Shown piece by piece: positions 20,337-30,053 of a stretch of 64,000 nt of DNA. The translations under genes and the position numbers were made by a program. Position 1 is the stretch's first letter. Each line of letters begins with the position of its first letter. Below the pieces are notes generated by a model. That model ran no database searches. It saw only the letters and a program-made list of their open reading frames with translations, and was not told the origin of the DNA. The DNA is from Paenibacillus sonchi (GTDB taxonomy: Bacteria; Bacillota; Bacilli; Paenibacillales; Paenibacillaceae): the NCBI RefSeq assembly GCF_016772475.1, contig NZ_CP068595.1, positions 4,774,001 to 4,838,000 on the forward strand, in the 5' to 3' direction.

Positions 20337-22462
20337 ATGAAAGTATCCACTACTTGGTTATCCGAATATATAGATTTGAAAGGATATACAGGCGAAGAAC
20401 TGGCAGAACAATTAACCGCCCATGGAATTGAAGTAGACAGTGTGCTGTCAACTGATGAACTTTACGGACAGGAGTCATCGCTTCAAGAGACGAAGGATAA
20501 CATTCTCGACCTGGATCTTACACCCAACCGTTCAGATTGCCTCAGTATCATCGGCACGGCATATGAAATGGGGGCAGTGCTGGGAAGATATATGGATAGC
20601 AACAGTCTGAACCGTTACAACGTGTCCTCCTATAATTATTCACCTCTGAATTCATTCTCGGTTAATAACGAGGCAGAGCAGGAATGTAAGTGTTATGCAC
20701 TTGCATTAATAGAGAATGTTCAGATAGGGCCTTCACCGCTATGGATTCAGCACCGCTTGTCCGCTTTGGGAGTTGCACCGGTCAATAATGTGTGTGATTT
20801 TGCCAATTATATTATGCTTGAATGCGGTCAACCTATTAATATATATGATGCGGATCAATTTTCCGGTGCCCAGATACAGATCCGGTTTGCCGATGAAGAA
20901 AACATCATGACTGCAGATGGTCTGAAAAGGACAGTCGATTCCACGGCCCTGCTTATTTCAGATGGACGGAAGCCTGCTTCCATTGCCGGTATTGCCAATG
21001 CTGCCGACTATGAAATATCACCGGGTACCCATAGAATATTGATAGAATCCGCCCACTTCTCAGGAAGTGTCACTCGTAAGACCTCCAGGAAGCTTGGGTT
21101 GCGCAATGAAAAGACTGTTCGCTTTGAAAAAGAAATTAATTTGGAGATGATTCTCCCTGCGCTGTTGCGGGTCTCGGAGCTGATCGTCGCTGCTTCACCT
21201 GGGGCTAAACTGTCCGGTGTCTCACATTGGCAGTATGCACCTATTGAACACAAGACCATCAAAGTGAGCCAAGAAAAGATCAATCGCTATCTGGGTACTG
21301 AAATATCCGGAGAACAAATTGAAGCAATTCTGAAATATCTCCATTTTCCATTTGAGATTCCGGAGAATTCTGTCTATCTCATCTCCGTTCCTAAACGACG
21401 GGGGATATTAGCCAGGAGGTCGATATCATCGAGGAAATCGCCAGATTGTACGGCTATGAGCATATTCCTGTGTCTCTGGTACAGGGCGTTACAACACCAG
21501 GAAAATTAACGAATGAACAGCGGATCCGGCGCAGCATCAGACATATTTTAATTCAAAACGGGTTTAACGAGACGATCACATATTCTTTGACTCACCCTAA
21601 GCATTTCAATATGATCCCTGTAAACCCGCTGTATCCACAAGCCGTCTTCTTGAACAATCCCATGACAGAAGACCGCTCCATGCTGCGGATGAGTCTATTG
21701 CCTCACCTTCTGGAGACAGCGTCGTTCAACTTGAAATATGGTACAGAGAACGTTTCTATATTCGAAATTGGTAATATCTATTGCAGTAATGAGCCCGTTT
21801 TAACGCAGCTGCCGCAGGAGTTCCCCTGCCTGGGGATGCTGCTCACGGGGAAACGGAATCACTCCCACTGGAATTGCCCAGCCCAACCAGTATCTTACTA
21901 TGACATAAAGGGAACTGTCGAGAAGATGCTGAACTATCTGGGGATTGAAAACTATTCCTTTGAAGGGGCCAAAATCCAAGGTCTTCATCCCGGGCGGACA
22001 GCAAGCATTTACTTAAAGGATAACGACGGTAATCCAATTTACGTTGGTTATGCGGCACAGTTGCATCCGGATGTCCAGAAACAATATGACCTTAAGGAAA
22101 CCTTTGTGCTGGAGCTTTCTCTCAAGCCTATCTATCGACTAACCGATTTTGGAATATCCGCTCAATCGGCACCGAAGTATCCTTCGGTCCAAAGGGATAT
22201 CGCGGTAGTGGTGCATGCCCATGTTTTCGCCGCTGCAATGATTGCCGGCATCAAATCATCCGCAGGAGAATGGTTGGAAGAGGTGTCTATTTTTGATGTC
22301 TATTCCAGCGGCAGTCTGGCCCAGACAGGCCAGAAGAGCATTGCCTTCTCGCTTGTGTTCCGTCATCCGGACCGGACGCTTACGGATGATGATATCTATC
22401 CGGTATATGAACGAGTGGTTAATACATTAAAAGAACAATTCGCTGCCGAATTAAGACAATAA
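20337..22462 (+). CDS. pheT: phenylalanyl-tRNA synthetase beta subunit, truncated and editing-degenerate (frameshifted as read)
   Basis: Repaired length about 708 aa versus roughly 800 for a normal PheT. The N-terminal MKVSTTWLSEYIDLKG runs directly from HGIEVDSVL (about 29-37) into LDLDLTPNRSDC (about 57-68), so the roughly 100-residue EMAPII-like tRNA-binding domain is absent. The B3/B4 editing region is present but altered: QPINIYD has Asn168 where the family has His (QPLHAFD), GIANA (218-222) replaces GxMGG, and Lys259 lies where E. coli has Ala356; Glu237 is kept. The C-terminal anticodon-binding domain is intact. The frame breaks at the G5 run 21400-21404; a sixth G restores DISQEVDIIEEIARLYGYEH. 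See the PheS entry for role. Confidence 0.9.
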
Positions 22463-22475
22463 AGGGCGGAATGCG

Positions 22476-24047
22476 ATGTTAACAAGAAATGGTGCCGATA
22501 AGCAGGAAAGAAATGTTCTCGGTCATATTCGTCCCCTATATAGCTCCTATACGCTGGATTATGTCAATTGTCTGGAGAATCCCATAGGTCTCGCAGTAGA
22601 AGGAATCCGGCCGCAGTACGGAGCTCTCTTCTATATCGGCCTGAAGCTCTTTAGAGCCTACAACCATCATCTAAAGGCCGAAGGGGAGTCATTTCAATTT
22701 TACATGGGTCAGGCGCTGGCTGCCTGCGGGTTACAGTTGCATTTTTTAAACGGGATAGAGGATTTGGTTTCTGCGGTGAAAGCGGAAATCGACCGGAGAA
22801 ATCCTGTTTTTGTTTTTGGGAATTTAAAGGAATTATATTATTCCAATCATTATAAAACCTCAGATTGGATGCATAATTTTCTTATCAAAGGATACGACGT
22901 TCATAAGAAGTTGTTCATGGTAATTGACGGATGTCAGAAGAAAAACGACGAACATAACTACGAGGAGTTTGTAATCCCCTTTGAAATTATGGACCTGCTG
23001 AATGCTTCTTTCATCGAAACGTACGGTCATCCTTGTGTCTTCTCCATCATCAAATCAGATAATCCGCCACCGGGGCGAATTGAACTTTTATTGGACTATA
23101 TTGATTTTATGTCTACGCAGCTGGCAACACAGCCATATAAAGAGCTTGAAATGATGAAGAACGGTATCGGTGGGGAGGCCCCTTCGATCAATTCGCTCAG
23201 TTTGCCGTTATTCGAAATTATTAAGAACAAGGATGTTCTATACTCGGAAATTATACGGGTTATGCTCGAAAGCTGCGTTGCTGAAGCAACCGTTAAAGAG
23301 CTCAATGAACACAAAGCTGTAATGTTAGCCCAGGGATATTTACTCATCAATAATTATGTCGTCAGCCAAACGCGGGGAAAACATTTTGATATTGAGGACA
23401 AAGCCGAATCATTTATCCAAGCGGACGGTGTACTGAGAGAATCGCTGATGCGGATCATTTCAGATTTGCGGGAGGAATTGCAAAGGTATGATGAGCAAAA
23501 GGAGACGCTGCTGGCGTTCGAAAACAATGCTGATCAAATTATTTCGCAAGCCAACGAAAAGGTAATCTTTAATTTTAAAGGAGATAAGCTGTATAACTGC
23601 TGGATCACAGATGAATCTCCAAAGGCAGTGCATCAGCAAACAGAGAAGCTGGCTAAAGATTTTTGGTTCTCGGCGGATATCGAATGCTCATCTTTGAGCA
23701 GCGAGGTTTTTTTTCACGCAGGACTAATCTTCAGAACAGCCCCCGGGGATTTATACTTTTGGGGAATCATGAACAATGAATCGGTAGTCCTTGGGAAAAC
23801 AGGTGAATTTCAGGAGTTGTTTATTTCCGAGCTCTATGCCCAGCCTCTTACATTAAGCATTCGAATGGAGAAGAATGGTTACCTGTTTGAACTGCATTCC
23901 GCCCAGTCGCGTAAAAGTGTGGCATTCAAGGCTTCTGAAATTGGACAAATTGTCCAAGTTGGACTAGGGTGCAAAACATGGAATCGGCCTGAGCCATTGA
24001 CCATCGAATTTAATCATTACGGATTTGTTACGCAATCAAGCATTTGA
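22476..24047 (+). CDS. BtrH-like N-terminal domain protein, putative acyltransferase
   Basis: 523 aa. The N-terminal 200 residues resemble the BtrH_N (butirosin biosynthesis protein H) fold: DYVNCLENPIGLAVEG near 29-44 offers a candidate catalytic Cys, and LYYSNHYKTSDWMHNFLIKG near 118-137 with VIDGCQ gives the His/Asp region. The C-terminal part (about 370-523) reads as a beta-rich, concanavalin-like module (VFFHAGLIFRTAPGDLYFWG). BtrH moves an acyl group from an ACP to an aminoglycoside, so this protein may transfer the ACP-bound acyl chain to an amine here. It closes the operon. Match is by motif recognition; moderate confidence. Confidence 0.6.
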   Translation: MLTRNGADKQERNVLGHIRPLYSSYTLDYVNCLENPIGLAVEGIRPQYGALFYIGLKLFRAYNHHLKAEGESFQFYMGQALAACGLQLHFLNGIEDLVSAVKAEIDRRNPVFVFGNLKELYYSNHYKTSDWMHNFLIKGYDVHKKLFMVIDGCQKKNDEHNYEEFVIPFEIMDLLNASFIETYGHPCVFSIIKSDNPPPGRIELLLDYIDFMSTQLATQPYKELEMMKNGIGGEAPSINSLSLPLFEIIKNKDVLYSEIIRVMLESCVAEATVKELNEHKAVMLAQGYLLINNYVVSQTRGKHFDIEDKAESFIQADGVLRESLMRIISDLREELQRYDEQKETLLAFENNADQIISQANEKVIFNFKGDKLYNCWITDESPKAVHQQTEKLAKDFWFSADIECSSLSSEVFFHAGLIFRTAPGDLYFWGIMNNESVVLGKTGEFQELFISELYAQPLTLSIRMEKNGYLFELHSAQSRKSVAFKASEIGQIVQVGLGCKTWNRPEPLTIEFNHYGFVTQSSI

Positions 24048-24064
24048 ACAGTTGTACGCAAAAA

Positions 24065-24113
24065 TGCTCCCCTTATAAAGCGGTATTATATACCGCTACA
24101 TAAGAGGAGCATG
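24065..24113 (-). terminator. hairpin between the cluster and the convergent stalk-domain gene
   Basis: ATGCTCCCCTTAT (24065-24077) pairs with ATAAGAGGAGCAT (24101-24113) with one mismatch, and an inner AGCGGTAT/ATACCGCT stem extends it. On the minus strand the stem is followed by a T run (AAAAA at 24061-24065 on plus), so it is a good terminator for the minus-strand gene. It may also end the plus-strand operon, though the plus side lacks a clear T tract. Confidence 0.72.
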
Positions 24114-24138
24114 TTAACTTGTGGATCTTTTATTTCCG

Positions 24139-25638
24139 CTATTTCAGCGTAATTGCAATCCGCTCTTCCTTCGGCAACCATTCCACCGTTGCCCCCAGCT
24201 TCTCGCTGATGAAGCGCAGCGGCAGGTACAGGACTCCATTTACGGTAAAAGGCTTGTTCGCGAGCGTCACAGCTTGACCATTTAATGTGGTCTGGCCGCT
24301 CTTGGCGTTGACACTGATTTTAAGTGCCGGAAGGCTGGGGTTGGTGCGCGTGACGGTCGCCAGCTTGCTTGTGCCATCAAAGCCGATTTCGGCCCCAAGC
24401 TTGTCGAACAGCGAGCGGAGCGGGACGAAATTTTGGCCGTTCCGGGTAATCACTCCGGCGGTAAGGGTCACATTCTCCCCATTCAGGGATACGGCGACCG
24501 GTTTCTGCACAGGGACAGGAGTATCATGCATGAATTCATAATCCCCATATCCAAGCTCCGAATTTTTGTTCACGCCCCAGCCCCATAGGCTGCCATCTTT
24601 CTTCTGCATAATCATATGCCTTCCGCCGTTCTTGATCTTACTAATATCCGAGGCGAGCAGCACAAAGTTTGGATTTGCCGGCATGGCATCCCGGGCAACG
24701 GATGTGGAATAGACCTTGTTGTCAAGCGTCTGGACGATTAGCGAATGCTCGACAACAAAAGCATCCTTGACGTTCCGGATGCTGGTTATAAGAACGGGAT
24801 CGGGGTGATCCGCATACGTCCAGCCGTCCGAATAACCGGTTACCGTACCGCCCCAGAACCACAGGCGGGACTGCTTGTCGATGGCGAGCGTGGACCTCTG
24901 CTCGTGTTTAAGGGTTTGGATATTGGTTAACGCGGTAAATTTGGAGGCAGCCGAAGCGCTTGCCGGAGGATTTTTTTCTGCAAAGGCTGCAGGCCAAGTC
25001 CAGACGGTCCCGTCTTTTTGCAAGGCATAGTTCTCCGCTATTTGCACAATATCATGCAGGTTCTGAATAGGCTCGAACTCCTGCAGCTCTCCGTTGTCTC
25101 TCCAGACAGTTCCGTCTTTTTTCAGAAACAAATGCCGGTACCTCATTGAATCCGAATATTCCTCCGTATATATTTCAATGTCCGCCACATTGTCTATACC
25201 TGCCACCGGGGTGTAGGTTACTTCACTTTGAGACTGTGAATCGTCTGCTCTGACTTTCGTATACACCGCCCCGGCGGCATCCGCTACAAGGGTGCCATTC
25301 CAGGCGAGGACATCCTGGATGGAGTTTATTCCGCTGACCGACTTGACCGTTATCACCGGAGTATAATAATCGTTACTCCATTGCTTAATTGTCTGATCCC
25401 CCATTACCACCAGTCCTCCCGGATAAGAATCGGTGGCCCCGGTCAGCCCGGGAATCTGTGTTGGGACGGATTGGTTGTAATCCCAGATCCAGAAGCTGCC
25501 GTCCGTTTTGGTCAGCCAGTCCGCTCCGAAGGACTTAATGCTGGAGGCGGATGTTATGTCCGTAGCAGCGGAGGCAGCTGTGCTGGAAACGAGGCTTACC
25601 CCCAGAAGAGTAATGCAGAAGAGTGTCCATTTTTTCAT
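24139..25638 (-). CDS. secreted RCC1-repeat-like protein with copper-amine-oxidase-type stalk domain
   Basis: 499 aa. A signal peptide is clear (MKKWTLFCITLLGVSLVSS, then ASAATD). Residues about 30-370 contain repeated KKDGTVW/KDGSLWGWG-type units, as in RCC1-like beta-propellers. The C terminus (about 380-499) is a copper amine oxidase N-terminal-like domain with two FVPLR(S)LF / YLPLRFISEKLGA motifs, common on Paenibacillus exported proteins; it does not itself indicate an amine oxidase. Probably an extracellular or wall-associated binding protein. It converges on the biosynthetic operon and appears unrelated to it. Confidence 0.85.
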   Translation of the reverse strand: MKKWTLFCITLLGVSLVSSTAASAATDITSASSIKSFGADWLTKTDGSFWIWDYNQSVPTQIPGLTGATDSYPGGLVVMGDQTIKQWSNDYYTPVITVKSVSGINSIQDVLAWNGTLVADAAGAVYTKVRADDSQSQSEVTYTPVAGIDNVADIEIYTEEYSDSMRYRHLFLKKDGTVWRDNGELQEFEPIQNLHDIVQIAENYALQKDGTVWTWPAAFAEKNPPASASAASKFTALTNIQTLKHEQRSTLAIDKQSRLWFWGGTVTGYSDGWTYADHPDPVLITSIRNVKDAFVVEHSLIVQTLDNKVYSTSVARDAMPANPNFVLLASDISKIKNGGRHMIMQKKDGSLWGWGVNKNSELGYGDYEFMHDTPVPVQKPVAVSLNGENVTLTAGVITRNGQNFVPLRSLFDKLGAEIGFDGTSKLATVTRTNPSLPALKISVNAKSGQTTLNGQAVTLANKPFTVNGVLYLPLRFISEKLGATVEWLPKEERIAITLK

Positions 25639-25851
25639 AAGTGTTCCCTCTCATTTCGATGATTGTTATAATCTGCAATAACGGATTACCCATTATATTA
25701 CATGTAGACGCTTCTAAACCCCGAAAGGTTCCTCCACAATTAAAACACTCATACACAGCTCTCCTGTGATACAATAGTTTAGTCTGTTTTTAGATTAAAT
25801 TTTAGTGAGCTTCACCGGCAATGTCCATATTTGAGGAGGAAATCAGCGTTA

Positions 25852-26475
25852 ATGAAACATGCACCTTTTATTGCCGTGGAAGGCCCGATCGGGGCCGGTA
25901 AAACCACATTGGCAACCATGCTGGCCGGAGAATTGCAGCTGCCGGTCATTAAAGAAATTGTTGAGGAGAATCCGTTCCTGGACAAGTTCTATCAGAATAT
26001 GGACGACTGGAGCTTTCAGCTTGAGATGTTTTTTCTGTGCAACCGCTACAAGCAGCTTGAAGATACCGTGAACCAGTACATAAATAAAGGTAAACCGGTG
26101 ATATCGGATTATCATATTTATAAGAATCTGATCTTTGGCGAGCGTACACTGAAGGGAACGAAGCGGGAAAAATACCGGGAGATCTATCACGTGCTGACCG
26201 ATGATCTGCCGAAGCCGGATATTATTCTCTACATTCGTGCAGATCTGGACACCCTGCTGGCACGTATCGCGAAGCGCGGACGCCAATTCGAGGAGGACAT
26301 CGCCCCCGCCTATTTGCAGCAGTTAATCGAGGATTATGATGCAGCTATGGCTTCACTTGCTCTTACCGAACCGTCCACGGTCATCGTCACCATCGATGGG
26401 AATCAGGTTGATTTTGTAGAGAACAAGGAAGACTTCACCAGAGTCGCCTCACAGCTAAAGGAGTTAATGAAATGA
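25852..26475 (+). CDS. dgk: deoxyguanosine kinase-type deoxynucleoside kinase
   Basis: 207 aa, the same length as B. subtilis Dgk as I recall it. The P-loop is EGPIGAGKTT near residue 8; DDWSFQLEMFFLCNRYKQLE and ISDYHIYKNLIF are the substrate-pocket and ERS-like regions, and the lid region is IAKRGRQFEEDI. It salvages purine deoxynucleosides with ATP in the cytoplasm. A GAGGAGG site at about 25832 precedes the ATG at a somewhat long distance. It overlaps the next kinase by 4 bases, the usual dgk-dck pair. Confidence 0.92.
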   Translation: MKHAPFIAVEGPIGAGKTTLATMLAGELQLPVIKEIVEENPFLDKFYQNMDDWSFQLEMFFLCNRYKQLEDTVNQYINKGKPVISDYHIYKNLIFGERTLKGTKREKYREIYHVLTDDLPKPDIILYIRADLDTLLARIAKRGRQFEEDIAPAYLQQLIEDYDAAMASLALTEPSTVIVTIDGNQVDFVENKEDFTRVASQLKELMK

Positions 26476-27134
26476 ACGCATACAACATTCCGGATAATGC
26501 CATTATCACCGTAGCCGGTACGGTGGGTGTCGGTAAATCGACGCTGACTGCCGCCCTGGCGGAACAGCTGAACTTCCAGACTTCGCTGGAGCAGGTGGAT
26601 CATAACCCGTACCTGGAGAAGTTTTATCATGATTTTGAGCGGTGGAGTTTTCATCTGCAGATTTATTTTCTGGCCGAACGCTTCAAGGAGCAGAAAAAGA
26701 TGTTTGAGCTGGGCGGCGGGTTTGTGCAGGACCGTTCGATCTATGAGGACACCGGTATTTTTGCCAAAATGCATGCCGATCAGGGCACCATGTCGAAAAC
26801 CGACTATGACACCTATACCAGCCTGTATGAAGCCATGGTGATGACGCCGTATTTCCCGCACCCCGATGTGCTGATCTATATCGAAGGCAGCCTGCCTTCG
26901 ATCCTGACCCGCATCAATGAACGCGGACGCGAAATGGAAATCCAGACCGATGTCTCCTACTGGGAACACATGCACGGCCGTTATTCGCAGTGGATTAGTG
27001 AATTCAACGCCTGCCCGGTGCTGCGCCTGAACATCGACGATTATGATGTGAATGATCCGGCTTCGATGACGGAGATTCTCAAGCAGGTAGGCGCGGCCAT
27101 TGGGCGGACACCGGTTGGAACTCAGGGAAGCTGA
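26472..27134 (+). CDS. dck: deoxyadenosine/deoxycytidine kinase
   Basis: 220 aa. P-loop AGTVGVGKSTLT near residue 15, ERWSFHLQIYFLAERFKEQK, QDRSIYEDTGIFAKMH and the lid RINERGREME are all highly typical of the Bacillus Dck enzyme. It phosphorylates deoxyadenosine and deoxycytidine for salvage. The start overlaps the dgk stop (ATGA), so the two kinases are translationally coupled. Confidence 0.93.
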   Translation: MNAYNIPDNAIITVAGTVGVGKSTLTAALAEQLNFQTSLEQVDHNPYLEKFYHDFERWSFHLQIYFLAERFKEQKKMFELGGGFVQDRSIYEDTGIFAKMHADQGTMSKTDYDTYTSLYEAMVMTPYFPHPDVLIYIEGSLPSILTRINERGREMEIQTDVSYWEHMHGRYSQWISEFNACPVLRLNIDDYDVNDPASMTEILKQVGAAIGRTPVGTQGS

Positions 27135-27232
27135 GGTTACAGCAATCTGAAGTTCTATGAGTCTGAAGCAGGTGCCGGAAGGTTCTCCCCATGGTACAAT
27201 AAATGAACAAGCAGAAAGGATGGGGATTCTAG

Positions 27233-28410
27233 TTGAAGTATGATTTTAACCGGATCATTGACCGCCGCAATACCCGCTCATACAAATGGGACCAGTCCGA
27301 GAAGCTGTTCGGAGACAAGGATATTCTTCCGCTCTGGGTAGCCGATATGGACTTTGAAAGCCCGCCTGCCGTGAAGGAAGCGATTCTGCGCCGCGTGCAG
27401 GAGGGGATATACGGCTATAGCGTGACAAGTGATTCCTACAAATCAGCGATTGCCGGCTGGTACCGCAGACGCCATGACTGGGAGATTCAAAAGGAATGGA
27501 TTACAGATTCCCCCGGCATCGTTACCTCGCTTAGCCTGTCGGTAGAGCTGTTCAGCAACCCGGGCGATCAGGTGATTCTGCAGTCGCCGGTGTATTATCC
27601 TTTTTATGATGTGATCCGGATGAATGACCGGAAGGTGGCCATCAATCCGCTGAAACTCGAAGACGGCCATTATGTCATGGATTATGAACAGCTCGAGGAG
27701 CTGATGAGAGGCGGCGCCAGGCTGCTGCTGCTGTGCAGTCCGCATAACCCGGGGGGCAGAGTGTGGGAACGGGCGGAGCTGCTGCGCCTTGGAGAACTGT
27801 GCCTGCGGTACGGCGTGACGGTCATTTCAGATGAAATTCATTGCGATCTGGCGTTGCCGGGCCATAAGCATATTCCATTCGCTTCTTTATCGAAGGAGCT
27901 GTCGGATATTACGCTGACCACACTCGCCGCAACGAAGACATTTAATCTGCCCGGCCTGCAGACCTCGTATATCGTCACCTCCAATCCTGAATTGAGACGG
28001 AAATTTGAATACAAGCTGAAGGCGCTTAGCCTGCACATGTCCGCTTTTTTGCACCGGAGGCGGTGGAAGCGGCATACAATGAAGGCGGGGAATGGCTGGA
28101 CCAGCTCATTCAGCATATCAGCAGCAATGCGGAGTATGCCATAAGCTACCTTGCAGAGCATCTGCCGCAAGTGAAGCCAATGAGGCCGGAGGCTACTTAC
28201 CTGCTGTGGGTGAATTGCCGCGAACTCGGACTAGATCCCGAGGGCCTGAAAAAGCTGATGTACCGCGAGGCCAAAGTGGCGTTTAACGAAGGCTCCATTT
28301 TTGGTACGGAAGGCCAGGGCCATCTGCGGATTAATCTCGCTTGTCCGCGTTCGATTCTGACCGAAGCGCTGGAGCGTTTCACCCGGGCTGCTGCACCTTA
28401 TGTAAAATAA
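27233..28410 (+). CDS. patB: MalY/PatB-type cystathionine beta-lyase (frameshifted as read)
   Basis: Repaired length about 392 aa, fold-type I PLP enzyme. FDYxxINRRGT-like N terminus (KYDFNRIIDRRNTRSYKWD), LPLWVADMDFESPPAV, SPHNPGGRVW and AATKTFNLPGLQ with the PLP Lys near 235 match MalY/PatB proteins, which cleave C-S bonds of cystathionine and related thioethers. The frame breaks in the T6 run 28045-28050; a seventh T joins MSAFF to APEAVEAAYNEGGEWLDQL. The TTG start follows GAAAGGATGGGG. Symbol is by family resemblance. Confidence 0.86.
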
Positions 28411-28433
28411 GAAGGCTAACGTTCTTTTCATAG

Positions 28434-28486
28434 GCCGCCGCTTCTCCGTTGAACCGGGTATGTTCACGGGGAGCGGCGGCTTTTTG
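28434..28486 (+). terminator. rho-independent terminator after the beta-lyase gene
   Basis: GCCGCCGCTTCTCC (28434-28447) pairs with GGGGAGCGGCGGC (28468-28480), followed by TTTTTG. Confidence 0.85.
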
Positions 28487-28614
28487 TAATCAATCAGAAA
28501 GGCAATAGTTACAATCTATTAATTTGCTAAAAATACCTGGTTTGGTAGAATGGTAGGAGCGCAAGCGGTTGAGAGATTCGAATTCATATCCTACTTAGAA
28601 TGGGGAATCCGGCA

Positions 28615-29859
28615 ATGAAATGGTTGGCCAAAATAGTATTGTGCGCAGCAGTTACAGCAGCAGGTTTTACGTCACTTCCGGCAGAAGGTGTTAAGGCTGC
28701 TGCAGGCGGTGTCAGTATCGTACTCGATGGATATCCGCTTCCTTTTCCGGTAGAACCGGCGGTGATGAGCGGGACTACGATGGTGCCTTTCCGGGCGATC
28801 TCCGAGGCACTGGGTGTTAAGGTGGAATGGAATCAGGCGGCTAAGCAAATTACAGCAACCCATAAAGAGGCTTCAGGCACCCAAAAAGTAATACTGACCC
28901 TGGGCAGCAAAAGTGCATCGGTGAACAGCTCGGCCGTGAAGCTGGCCGTGGCTCCGCAAAACATCCGCGGCACCACGATGATTCCGCTCAGTTTTTTTGG
29001 GCAGCAGTTCGGTGCAGGCGTATCCTGGAATCAGGCCACAAAGACGGTGTCCATCACCTCACCGAAGAAAGATTTATATACCCTTGGGTTCTACGCGCAG
29101 GGTGCATATAGTGAGGTTTCCCTGATCCCGGATTTTGACGCTGTTGCCTTTGGCTGGAGCCGGATTGACCGCAGCGGCCAATACACGACCTCGGGGACAG
29201 AGTTCAGATGGCCGCAGGCCGCCGGTGATGTCACACCGGAATCAATCGTCCAGAATGCCGCAGCCGGGGGGACCGCTCCTTATCTGATGGTATACTCAGG
29301 GGACAAGGAATTGGAGCTGACCAAGAATGTGGAGAATCTGCAGCTTCAGCAGCAGACGATTGCCGGTATCGTAGATACGGCAACACAGAAAGGATTCCGG
29401 GGGATTGCCCTTGACCTGGAGGGGCTTGGCATGACCGGGGATAAGGCGGTTGTGCAGAGCCAGTACAACACTTTTGTCAAGAATCTGTCCGCCAAAGCCA
29501 AGGCCGCGAACCTCAAGCTTACAGTCATTCTGCATCCGCTCAACAGCTCCTATAAAGGTTATGATTATAAGACGCTGGCCACGATTGCCGACGACCTGGT
29601 GATTATGGCTTACGCTTATGAGGGTGAAACCGGACCGGAGCCGATGAACAAGGTGGATGAATCCATCCGTCTGGCCCTCCAGCAGGTCAGCAAGGACAAG
29701 CTGATCCTGGGCATTTCGGTATACAGCGAGAATGAAACCTCGGTCAATGCCAAGATCGGCCTGGCTAAACGTTATGGTCTCAAGGGCATCGCCATCTGGC
29801 GCCTCGGTCTGATCGGACAACCGGTGTGGAGTGAAATGGGCGAATCGGTAGAATGGTAG
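28615..29859 (+). CDS. secreted GH18-like glycosidase with stalk domain
   Basis: 414 aa. A signal peptide (MKWLAKIVLCAAVTAAGFTS, then LPAEGVKAAA) leads into a copper amine oxidase N-terminal-like stalk (about 35-150, with MVPFRAISEALGV and MIPLSFFGQQFGA). The C-terminal TIM barrel resembles glycoside hydrolase family 18: FRGIALDLEGLG corresponds to the DxxDxDxE catalytic segment with the terminal Asp and Glu retained, and VIMAYAYEG and GIAIWRLG are later barrel strands. It probably acts on cell-wall or spore-coat glycans. ATG 28600 is an alternative start but has no ribosome site. Confidence 0.83.
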   Translation: MKWLAKIVLCAAVTAAGFTSLPAEGVKAAAGGVSIVLDGYPLPFPVEPAVMSGTTMVPFRAISEALGVKVEWNQAAKQITATHKEASGTQKVILTLGSKSASVNSSAVKLAVAPQNIRGTTMIPLSFFGQQFGAGVSWNQATKTVSITSPKKDLYTLGFYAQGAYSEVSLIPDFDAVAFGWSRIDRSGQYTTSGTEFRWPQAAGDVTPESIVQNAAAGGTAPYLMVYSGDKELELTKNVENLQLQQQTIAGIVDTATQKGFRGIALDLEGLGMTGDKAVVQSQYNTFVKNLSAKAKAANLKLTVILHPLNSSYKGYDYKTLATIADDLVIMAYAYEGETGPEPMNKVDESIRLALQQVSKDKLILGISVYSENETSVNAKIGLAKRYGLKGIAIWRLGLIGQPVWSEMGESVEW

Positions 29860-29912
29860 AACTTGCCGGGTTAAGTAAGCGGGTCCTTATAAATATAGCT
29901 TTAAGCGGGCCC

Positions 29913-29944
29913 AAAGGCTGCCGTTACCGGCAGCCTTTTGTTTA
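29913..29944 (+). terminator. rho-independent terminator after the GH18-like gene
   Basis: GGCTGCCG (29916-29923) and CGGCAGCC (29928-29935) form an 8-bp stem with a TTAC loop, followed by TTTTGTTT and flanked by AAA. Confidence 0.88.
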
Positions 29945-30053
29945 TCCCCTCATTCGTATAGGCTGCTAATGTAACTGATAAGCGAATTTGTGTAACCAAG
30001 TGGTCATTGAGGATATTTTCAACAAAAAGTTATAATTCAATTGACTAGTCGCA

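Noticed and set aside
301..24047. NRPS or PKS cluster
   Set aside because: No condensation, ketosynthase or thioesterase domain is encoded; only a free-standing ligase and ACP are present.
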